NCBI RefSeq assembly: GCF_004214935.1
Contig: NZ_SFCC01000009.1
Location: 186,001-250,000 of the forward strand
DNA from: Amycolatopsis suaedae
GTDB lineage: Bacteria; Actinomycetota; Actinomycetes; Mycobacteriales; Pseudonocardiaceae
DNA: 64,000 nucleotides
Direction: 5' to 3'
The translations under genes and the position numbers were made by a program. Shown here piece after piece: positions 57,990-64,000 of this stretch. The notes under the pieces were generated by a model. That model was not told the DNA's origin, did no database searches, and saw only the letters and a program-made list of their open reading frames with translations. Every line of letters begins with the position of its first letter. Position 1 is the first letter of the stretch.

Positions 57990-59552
57990 GTGAGCGTTAC
58001 CGCAGAGAGCCCGGAGAGATCCGGGCAGCAGATGAACAGAACGGGAGTGCTCCAGGCCTTCTCCGGCCTGCTCATGGGCATGTTCGTGGCCATCCTGGCC
58101 TCGACCGTGGTGGCCAACGCGCTGCCGCGCATCGTGTCCGAGCTCGGCGGCTCCCAGTCGTCCTACACCTGGGTGGTCACCACCGAGCTGCTGGCGATGA
58201 CGGCGACCGTGCCGTTGTGGGGCAAGCTCGCCGACCTGTACAACAAGAAGCTGCTGGTGCAGTTGTCGCTGGCGCTGTTCGTCGTCGGTTCGCTGGTGGC
58301 CGGGTTCTCGACCAGCATCGAGGTCCTGATCGGCAGCCGGATCGCGCAGGGCGTCGGCGCCGGCGGCCTCACGGCGCTGGCCCCGATCATCCTGGCGCTC
58401 ATCGTCTCGCCCCGTGAACTGGGCAAGTACAACGGCGTCTTCGGCGCCGTGTTCGCCGTCGGCACCGTCGCCGGGCCGCTCATCGGCGGTCTCATGGTGG
58501 ACACGTCGTGGCTGGGCTGGCGCTGGTGCTTCTTCCTCGGTGTGCCGCTGGCCCTGGCGGCGATCGTCCTGCTGCAGCGGACGCTGAACCTGCCGACCGT
58601 GCGCAAGGAGGTGCGGGTCGACTACCTCGGCGCCGCGCTGCTCATGAGCGGCGTGTCGGTGCTGCTGGTGTGGTCGTCGCTGGCCGGTCACCAGTTCGAG
58701 TGGGGTTCCTGGCAGACGGCGGCGCTGGTCGCCGGCGGCCTGGCGCTGCTGGGTGCGGCGTTGTACGTCGAGTCGCGGGTGCCGGAGCCGATCCTGCCGC
58801 TGCGGCTGTTCCGCAACCGGACGGTCACGCTGACCACGCTGGCCAGCTTCCTGGTCGGTACCGCCATGTTCGCCGGGACGGTGTTCCTGTCCCAGTACTT
58901 CCAGCTGTCGCTGGGCAAGTCGCCGACGGAGGCGGGCCTGCTGAGCCTGCCGATGATCTTCGGCCTGCTCGTGTCGTCCACTGTGTCCGGTCAGCTGATC
59001 AGCCGCACCGGCGTCTGGCGGGCACACGTGCTGCTGGGCGGCATCCTGCTGGTCGCGGGTCTGCTGCTGTTCGGCACGATCGACGCACACACGCCGGTGC
59101 TGCTGCTCAGCGTCTACATGGTGGTGCTCGGTGTCGGCATCGGTCTGCTGATGCAGAACCTGGTGCTGGTGGCGCAGAACGACGTGCCGGTCACCGACCT
59201 GGGCACGGCGACGTCGACACTGTCGTTCTTCCGCAGCCTCGGCGGATCGATCGGGGTGAGCGCGCTGGGTGCCGTGCTGGCCAGCCGGGTCGGGACGCTC
59301 ACCGCCGAAGGGCTCGGCATCCCGATGCCGGAGACCGGCGGGGGCGGCTCACACGCCGTGCCGAACCTCGCCACGCTGCCCGAGCCGGTGGCGACCGTGA
59401 TCCGCGACGCCTACGGCGAGGCCACCAGCGAGATCTTCCTGATCGGCGCACCGATCGCCGTGCTGGCGTTCGTGGTGCTGCTGTTCATCCGGCAGATCCC
59501 GCTGAAGACCCAGAGCGGCGCGGAGCGGCTCGCCGCCGAGTCCGCCCAGTAG
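57990..59552 (+). CDS. MFS drug efflux transporter, DHA2 family
   Basis: A 520-residue 14-segment efflux pump. The first segment (GMFVAILASTVVANALPRI), LWGKLADLYNKKLLVQ as motif A and GPLIGGLMVDTSWLGWRWCF around motif C are typical of EmrB/QacA-type proteins. GAAGGGG precedes the GTG at 57990. It lies behind a TetR gene with a double operator. The 3' end is followed directly by a terminator shared with the convergent hydrolase. Confidence 0.94.
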   Translation: MSVTAESPERSGQQMNRTGVLQAFSGLLMGMFVAILASTVVANALPRIVSELGGSQSSYTWVVTTELLAMTATVPLWGKLADLYNKKLLVQLSLALFVVGSLVAGFSTSIEVLIGSRIAQGVGAGGLTALAPIILALIVSPRELGKYNGVFGAVFAVGTVAGPLIGGLMVDTSWLGWRWCFFLGVPLALAAIVLLQRTLNLPTVRKEVRVDYLGAALLMSGVSVLLVWSSLAGHQFEWGSWQTAALVAGGLALLGAALYVESRVPEPILPLRLFRNRTVTLTTLASFLVGTAMFAGTVFLSQYFQLSLGKSPTEAGLLSLPMIFGLLVSSTVSGQLISRTGVWRAHVLLGGILLVAGLLLFGTIDAHTPVLLLSVYMVVLGVGIGLLMQNLVLVAQNDVPVTDLGTATSTLSFFRSLGGSIGVSALGAVLASRVGTLTAEGLGIPMPETGGGGSHAVPNLATLPEPVATVIRDAYGEATSEIFLIGAPIAVLAFVVLLFIRQIPLKTQSGAERLAAESAQ

Positions 59553-59562
59553 GCCGGGCCGT

Positions 59563-59596
59563 CCTCACCCGGCGGGGCAGTGCGCGCCGGGTGAGG
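59563..59596. terminator. Hairpin terminator overlapping the hydrolase stop codon
   Basis: CCTCACCCGGCG (59563-59574) and CGCCGGGTGAGG (59585-59596) form a perfect 12-bp stem with a 10-base loop. It begins 11 bp after the efflux gene and contains the last codons of the opposite hydrolase gene, so it serves both. Confidence 0.78.
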
Positions 59597-60881
59597 GCAG
59601 GACCCGGTCGGTGAGGTAACGCAGCACGGCGTCCCTGGTGCACGGTGTCCGCGTCGCGGCGCCGTGCCCCATGCCGTCGTAGGTCAGCAGCGTCGCCCTG
59701 GGCAGCTGCCGGGCCACCCGGACCGCACCCGCGTGCGGCGTCGAGGCGTCGTAGCGGGCGTTGAGCACCAGGACCGGCGGCGCGGCCGGTGCGTGCAGCC
59801 TGCGTTGCGGGTTGGTCGCGGGCACCGGCGGGTTGATGCACAGTGACGCGATCTCGAACGCGGACTCCCGCATGTCCGGGGCCAGCCGCCGGGACTGTTC
59901 CCGCAGGCGCTGCGCCGCGGCGAACGACCGGGTGCGGTTGACGTTGTCCGCACACGACAGGTAGATCGGCAGCCGGATCGGTTCGCCTGCGGCCACCGTC
60001 CGGGGCTGCCCGGCCGTTCCGCCGGAGAGCCTGGCGATGTCGGCGGCCACGCCGGGCAGGTCCGGCCGGGTCAGCGGCGAGACGATCCGGCTGGTGAGCC
60101 CGGACGGGGTGAGCGGGCGTGCGGGGTCGTCGGGGTCGGGCAGGCTGCCCTGCTCCGCCCTGGTGAACAACGCGGCGACCGTCGCGCGGACGTCGGTGCC
60201 GTGCAGCGCGCAGTCCGGCGTGCGGTCGCACCAGGCGACGAACTGGCCGAACGACTCCTGCGCGGCCACGGCGCCGGTGCGGGCGAACGTGTCGGAGTCG
60301 ACGCTGTGGTCGAACACGGCGTCGAGGATCAGCGTGCGGATGCGGTCCGGGAACCGCTCGGCGTACATCTGCCCGTGCACCGTGCCGTAGGACAGGCCGT
60401 ACAGGTTGATCGTGGACTCGCCGAGTGCCGCCCGCAGCGCGTCGACGTCCCTGGCGATGTCGTTGCTGTCGAGGTGGTCGAACACCGGGCCGGTGCGGCG
60501 GCGGCAGTCCGCGCCGACGTCGGCCTGCGTGGCCAGCAGCCGGTCGAACCCCGCCTGGTCGGCGGGTTCGGGCAGCTGCTGCAGCCGGGCGACCACCGCG
60601 GGATCGCACACCACCGGGTTACTGCGGCCGACCCCGCGCGGGTCGAACCCGACGATGTCGAACCGGCGCGCCACCTCGGGCGGGAACACCAGCCGGAAGA
60701 TCGCGTCGTCGGTGACCGCCTGCACGCCCGAGCTACCCGGCCCCGCGGGCAGGTAGACCAGCGTGCCCACCCGGGCGGCCGGGTCGCCTGCCGTGCGGCG
60801 GGCCACGGCCATCGACAGCCGTTCGCCGTCCGGCTCGCGGTGGTCCACCGGCACGTTCACGGCGGCGCGGGGTGCCCGCAT
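59565..60881 (-). CDS. Alpha/beta hydrolase, TAP-like family, without signal peptide
   Basis: A 438-residue hydrolase related to the one at 6614. It has VYLPAGPGSSG, VGFDPRGVGRSNPV, the nucleophile elbow GLSYGTVHGQMYAERFP (about residue 165), and a C-terminal TAP-like domain with NARYDASTPHAGA for the acid and YDGMGHGAATR for the His. The family normally has a signal peptide and a W-x2-C...C opening, but here the ORF begins at NVPVDH, so the first 50-60 residues are absent. A GGAGGAGG site lies about 20 bases before the ATG, too far for ideal use. It may be a cytoplasmic form or an N-terminally truncated gene. Confidence 0.8.
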   Translation of the reverse strand: MRAPRAAVNVPVDHREPDGERLSMAVARRTAGDPAARVGTLVYLPAGPGSSGVQAVTDDAIFRLVFPPEVARRFDIVGFDPRGVGRSNPVVCDPAVVARLQQLPEPADQAGFDRLLATQADVGADCRRRTGPVFDHLDSNDIARDVDALRAALGESTINLYGLSYGTVHGQMYAERFPDRIRTLILDAVFDHSVDSDTFARTGAVAAQESFGQFVAWCDRTPDCALHGTDVRATVAALFTRAEQGSLPDPDDPARPLTPSGLTSRIVSPLTRPDLPGVAADIARLSGGTAGQPRTVAAGEPIRLPIYLSCADNVNRTRSFAAAQRLREQSRRLAPDMRESAFEIASLCINPPVPATNPQRRLHAPAAPPVLVLNARYDASTPHAGAVRVARQLPRATLLTYDGMGHGAATRTPCTRDAVLRYLTDRVLPSPGAHCPAG

Positions 60882-60930
60882 CCGCCGGCGGGCCGGACCA
60901 CCTCCTCCGGAAGCAGGAGGGCGGGTCCGG

Positions 60931-61539
60931 TCAGTCCGCGCAGGGCAGCAACGCCCGCAGGATCGCTTCGAACTGCTGCGCGGACGGTGGCCGGTCGGTC
61001 AGCAGGGCCTGCATCAGCAGGCCGTCGACGGCGCCGACGACGGCCGCTACGAGCGCGGGGTCGTCGGTGTAGCGCCCGGCGAAGTCGGCCACCGCGGCCA
61101 GCCAGCGTTGCGTGGACGGGCGCAGGGCGGTGTCCCGCGCGGCCAGCAGGTACAGCTCGAACTCGGCAAGCAGGTGGGCGGGTTCGCGGACCACCTCGGC
61201 CATCAGGCGGGCGAGCGCGCGCAGGCTGTCCGCGCCGCCGTCCGCCTCGGCAGCCAGCACACGCATCCGCTCGGCGTCGGCGTCCATGCAGCTGGTCAGC
61301 GCCGCGGTGAGCAGATCGTCGATGCTCTTGAAGTAGTACGCGGCGGCGGTGGCCGGCTGGCCGGCCTCCCTGGCCACCGTCCGGTGGCTGACCCCCGCGA
61401 CGCCGTCACGCGCGACGACGCGCAGGGTGGCCTCGATCAGTTCCCGCTTGCGGCGTTCGCCCTTGAGGCGGCGCCCGTCAGTCGTCGGCTCGTTCAGCGT
61501 GGCACTCCCGGTCCGGTTCGGCGGCCCGAGAATACGCAC
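60931..61539 (-). CDS. TetR family regulator
   Basis: A regulator of up to 202 residues: GVSHRTVAREAGQPATAAAYYFKSIDDLL (about residues 52-80) is the recognition region, and the rest is helical. The only in-frame start is the GTG at 61539, which puts 62 bp inside the end of the MFS gene; the first 25 residues look unlike a TetR start, so a CTG near 61497 is possible. It lies downstream of the MFS gene and 49 bp before the hydrolase on the same strand, so the three may be one unit. Confidence 0.82.
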   Translation of the reverse strand: MRILGPPNRTGSATLNEPTTDGRRLKGERRKRELIEATLRVVARDGVAGVSHRTVAREAGQPATAAAYYFKSIDDLLTAALTSCMDADAERMRVLAAEADGGADSLRALARLMAEVVREPAHLLAEFELYLLAARDTALRPSTQRWLAAVADFAGRYTDDPALVAAVVGAVDGLLMQALLTDRPPSAQQFEAILRALLPCAD

Positions 61540-62725
61540 CGGCGAGCACCCGGTAACCGGCCACCGCGATCAGCAGCGCCGCCGCTCCCGCCGCGATGGC
61601 GACGGCGAAGCCGCCCGCCGGGCCGTACCCGTCCACCGCGGCGCCGGACACCGCCGCACCGAGCGCGACGCCGACGTTGAGGCCGGTGATCGCCCAGGTC
61701 ATGCCCTCGGTCAGCGCGGAAGCCGGCACGATCCGCTCGACCAGGCCCATCACCACGATCATGGTCGGCGCGAAGAACACCCCGGCGAGGAACACCGCGA
61801 CCGACAGCGTGGCGATGCCGTCCACCGCCAGCAGCGGCAGCGTGGTCAGCGCCGTCCCGGCGACCCCGGCCAGCAGCAGCCGCGGCAGCGGCCACGGCGG
61901 CCGGCGTGCCCCGAACACGAGCCCGGACAGTGCCGAGCCCACCGCGTACACCGACAGGACGATGCCGGCTGCCGCACCGTTGCCCTGGTGCTCGGCGAAG
62001 GCGACGCTGACGACGTCGACCGTGCCGACGATGGTGCCGCCGCCTGCCAGGATCAGCACCAGGACCACCAGCGGCGCCGAGGTGATCGGCGAGCGGGTGG
62101 CGTCGCGGCGGGCCGGAACCACGGCGGGTTCGGTGCCGCGTTGCGCGGCGAACAGCAGCGCCCCCAGCGTCAGCAGGGCGGCGGCCACCAGCGGGCCGGC
62201 CTCCGGAAAGACCACGGTGCTGAGCGCGACGGACAGGGCCGGGCCGACCACGTAGGTCAGTTCGTCCACAACGGACTCGAACGCGAAGGCCGTGTGCAGC
62301 CGCGGCGAGTCCTGGTACAGCCGCGACCAGCGGGCGCGGACCATCGCCGCCAGATTCGGCATGCAGCCGGCCGCGACGGCGAGGACGAACAGCGTCCAGG
62401 CGGGCGCGTCGTAGCGGGCGCACAGCAGCAGGCCGCCGAGCGCGGCCACGCTGATCCCGGTGGCCGGCAACAGGATCCGGGCCTGGCCGCGCCGGTCGAC
62501 CAGCCGGGAGACCTGCGGCCCGGCGACCGCGAGGGACAGGGTGAAGGCCGCGGCGACGGCTCCGGCCAGGCCGTACTCGCCGCGCAGCTGCGACAGCATC
62601 GTGATGATCCCGATGCCGGTCATGGGCATCGCGGTCCGGGCGACGAAGGCCGCCGCCGTGAACGCCAGTGAGCCGCGGGCGGCGAACAGCTCACGGTACG
62701 GGTTGCTCCGGATAAAATTGAACAC
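61478..62725 (-). CDS. MFS transporter
   Basis: A 415-residue 12-segment transporter. FTAAAFVARTAMPMTGIGII is the first segment, SRLVDRRGQARIL stands for motif A, and the second half opens with APLVVLVLILAGGGTIVGTVD. The type is common in actinobacteria and has no fixed substrate. GTG start at 62725 without a ribosome site; a short inverted repeat (ACTC/GAGT) overlaps it. The unit includes the TetR gene downstream, with which its end overlaps. Confidence 0.88.
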   Translation of the reverse strand: MFNFIRSNPYRELFAARGSLAFTAAAFVARTAMPMTGIGIITMLSQLRGEYGLAGAVAAAFTLSLAVAGPQVSRLVDRRGQARILLPATGISVAALGGLLLCARYDAPAWTLFVLAVAAGCMPNLAAMVRARWSRLYQDSPRLHTAFAFESVVDELTYVVGPALSVALSTVVFPEAGPLVAAALLTLGALLFAAQRGTEPAVVPARRDATRSPITSAPLVVLVLILAGGGTIVGTVDVVSVAFAEHQGNGAAAGIVLSVYAVGSALSGLVFGARRPPWPLPRLLLAGVAGTALTTLPLLAVDGIATLSVAVFLAGVFFAPTMIVVMGLVERIVPASALTEGMTWAITGLNVGVALGAAVSGAAVDGYGPAGGFAVAIAAGAAALLIAVAGYRVLAGAYSRAAEPDRECHAERADD

Positions 62726-62735
62726 TCGTTAGAGT
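62724..62735. promoter_or_regulatory. Inverted repeat at the MFS start, possible TetR operator
   Basis: ACTCGTTAGAGT (ACTC/GAGT, 4-bp centre) covers the start of the MFS gene. TetR operators are usually longer, so this is only a candidate. Confidence 0.35.
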
Positions 62736-62798
62736 TTGTCCCGGTGACGGCCGGAGGGCAAACGTGTGACGATGTGGGCTCGGCCACAGGGAGGTGCG

Positions 62799-63302
62799 GT
62801 GACCAGGCTGTCGGTGGCGATCCGGCCGCCGTCGCGGGTGTGTGACGTGCTGCGGCGGCTGCCGCGCGAGCCCGCGTCGCGGGTGAACTGGTCGGCGCCC
62901 GGGCAGTGGCTGGTGACGCTACGTCCGCTCGGTCACGTGCCCGAGCACGTGACCGGGCCGCTCGTGGACGTGCTCGCCGCCGAACTGGCCGGTGCCGGGC
63001 CCGTCCGGTGTGTGCTGGGACCGGTCACCAGGCGGATCGGCGGCCAGTGGCTGGGCGCGCCGGTGGCCGGGCTGGACGAGCTGGCGGACGTGGTGTTCGC
63101 CGCGACCGAGCCGCTGGTCCCGGTGACCCATCCGCAGCCGTTCCAGGCCGACGTCGTGCTGGCCCGCGGGCGTGTCCCGGCCGCGCTGGCCGGTCAGCCG
63201 GTCGCCGCCGAGTGGACGGCGGGCACCGTCGAGCTGCTGGCCGACAGGTCGGCGCCGGGGCGGCCCCGGTTCGATCAGCTCGCCGCGTTCCCGCTGGCCT
63301 GA
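62799..63302 (+). CDS. 2'-5' RNA ligase-like (2H phosphoesterase fold) protein lacking its His motifs
   Basis: A 167-residue protein with the layout of the 2'-5' RNA ligase/ThpR family: SVAIRPPSRVCDVLRRLP, then WLVTLRPLGHVPEHV, and near the end THPQPFQADVVLARG. In active members the second and third stretches read H-x-T-L and H-x-T-L-A-R; here the histidines are replaced, so phosphodiesterase activity is unlikely. GGGAGG stands before the GTG at 62799, which is preferred over the open frame from 62766. It overlaps the opposite TetR gene by 28 bp at its end. Confidence 0.72.
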   Translation: MTRLSVAIRPPSRVCDVLRRLPREPASRVNWSAPGQWLVTLRPLGHVPEHVTGPLVDVLAAELAGAGPVRCVLGPVTRRIGGQWLGAPVAGLDELADVVFAATEPLVPVTHPQPFQADVVLARGRVPAALAGQPVAAEWTAGTVELLADRSAPGRPRFDQLAAFPLA

Positions 63303-63892
63303 CGGGGCGTCAGCGCGGCGCCGACGACCCGGTTCAGGGTCTCGAAGGCGCGGTCGAGGTCGACATCGCCGGGGGCCACCCGCCACTGCAGGTGGATCCC
63401 GATGGCGGCGCCGAGCAGCAGGGTGCCGATGTCGTCGGGGGTCGTCCCGTCGGGCAGTTCGTGGGTGGCGAGGCTCGTCTCGGCCCAGTCGGCGGCGTGC
63501 CGGCGGATGGCCCGGTGCAGGTCGACGTACTGGCCGTGAATCGGCGAGTCCGGGTCCATGGCATCGGCCAGCAGGCTGATCAGCAGTTTGGTGACGGGAA
63601 GCCGGACGAAGGCGGAGATCCGGCCGGTGAGGTCGGCCAGCCCGTCCGGGCCGGGGCGCTGTGGCTGGGGGAACGTGTCGATGGTCCGGCCGAAGGTGTG
63701 CTCGACCGCGGCCAGCAGCAGGCCTTCCTTGCTGCCGAAGTGCCACGGGATGGAGCCGCGGCTGATGCCGGCCAGGTCGGCGATGTCGGCGACGGTGGTC
63801 TGCCGGTAGCCGCGGTCGCCGAACGCCGTGACGGCGGCCTCGATCAGCAGCCTGCGGCTTTCCTGGCTCGTCTCGGCGCGACGGGTCGGCAT
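63275..63892 (-). CDS. TetR family regulator
   Basis: A 205-residue regulator: TTVADIADLAGISRGSIPWHFGSKEGLL (about residues 32-59) is the helix-turn-helix, with Trp where many family members have Tyr (WHF). The ligand domain is helical. ATG start at 63892 with AGGAGGACCG in front. It diverges from a gene that starts at 63988 and runs off the window; an inverted repeat lies between them. Confidence 0.9.
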   Translation of the reverse strand: MPTRRAETSQESRRLLIEAAVTAFGDRGYRQTTVADIADLAGISRGSIPWHFGSKEGLLLAAVEHTFGRTIDTFPQPQRPGPDGLADLTGRISAFVRLPVTKLLISLLADAMDPDSPIHGQYVDLHRAIRRHAADWAETSLATHELPDGTTPDDIGTLLLGAAIGIHLQWRVAPGDVDLDRAFETLNRVVGAALTPRQASGNAAS

Positions 63893-63956
63893 CGGTCCTC
63901 CTGGTGGTCGATCTGTGTCGAAGGCTAGCGGATGTGCTGTCCGTCTGCTTCTATGT

Positions 63957-63978
63957 CAGTCAACACAGAATATGACTG
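63957..63978. promoter_or_regulatory. Inverted repeat between divergent genes, candidate TetR operator
   Basis: CAGTCA (63957-63962) and TGACTG (63973-63978) are complementary with a 10-bp spacer, the size of many TetR operators. It lies 9 bp before the ATG at 63988 and 64 bp before the TetR start. Confidence 0.5.
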
Positions 63979-63987
63979 GGGGTCGAG

Positions 63988-64000
63988 ATGAACGCGTTGC
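63988..64000 (+). CDS. Start of a gene cut by the window end
   Basis: GGGGGTCGAG stands before ATG AAC GCG TTG C at the very end of the window. Only four codons are visible, so nothing can be said of the product; its position suggests the target of the divergent TetR protein. Confidence 0.5.

Overview
The window is about 72% GC, uses many GTG starts, is tightly packed with 4-bp ATGA/GTGA gene overlaps, and is rich in one-component regulators (TetR, GntR, MarR, LysR, Lrp, an AfsR/BTAD protein and an ECF sigma factor). With type VII (ESX) accessory genes, the actinobacterial HemQ form and a P450/ferredoxin operon, this points to a filamentous actinomycete. A Pseudonocardiales member such as Amycolatopsis is my best guess, by gene style rather than by any database search. 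No rRNA, tRNA, CRISPR array, IS element or prophage gene was seen.

Layout. 0-6.6 kb: an AbgT-type transporter (runs off the left edge) divergent from a two-domain Lrp regulator; a small secreted protein; then a catabolic cluster (DUF2848 protein, frameshifted MHS-type MFS transporter, FadR-type GntR regulator, nitrilase-type amidase) with matching GntR half-palindromes in both promoters. 6.6-10.5 kb: secreted tripeptidyl-peptidase-like hydrolase, a phosphotransferase, and a DsbA/VKOR disulfide-forming pair. 10.5-19.7 kb: a P450 with its own ferredoxin, ferredoxin reductase and efflux pump, behind a TetR and a 1009-residue BTAD/NB-ARC regulator, plus a second efflux pump divergent from the TetR gene. 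19.7-22.7 kb: an ECF42-type sigma factor with its YCII partner and small enzymes opposite them. 22.8-25.1 kb: YtrA-type GntR with an ABC exporter, closed by a strong terminator. 25.2-26.8 kb: an MFS transporter followed by a large inverted array of 21-bp repeats.

27.4-34.6 kb is the most unusual part. An XRE-NACHT-membrane protein of the bacterial NLR-like type lies directly before a seven-gene ESX-associated operon: PPE-like protein, two small helical proteins, EspG-like chaperone, YbaB-like protein, WXG100-like protein and an Ag85-like secreted esterase. No ESX secretion machinery is present in the window. 34.6-37.1 kb holds a methyltransferase, a DinB protein, and a TetR gene overlapping a small secreted cysteine-containing protein, with a 26-bp palindrome upstream. 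37.1-42.2 kb is a phosphonate import and catabolism cluster (phnDCE, phosphonatase-like HAD, PhnF-like GntR, phosphonate-associated dehydrogenase) with shared operators. 42.3-46.6 kb: threonine catabolism (tdh-kbl), a LysR regulator, a structured intergenic element and a VanY-like peptidase.

46.7-64 kb: MmpL-type transporter with TetR; a sugar PTS operon (1-phosphofructokinase, mannitol-type IICB, HPr) behind a DasR-like site; a 37-residue membrane protein and an alpha/beta-hydrolase remnant; hemQ and two membrane proteins; a luciferase-like monooxygenase/MarR/FMN reductase operon; and three TetR-efflux or TetR-hydrolase modules. Several of these regulators have clear palindromes in front of them, so the window works as a chain of small locally regulated detoxification, transport and catabolic modules.
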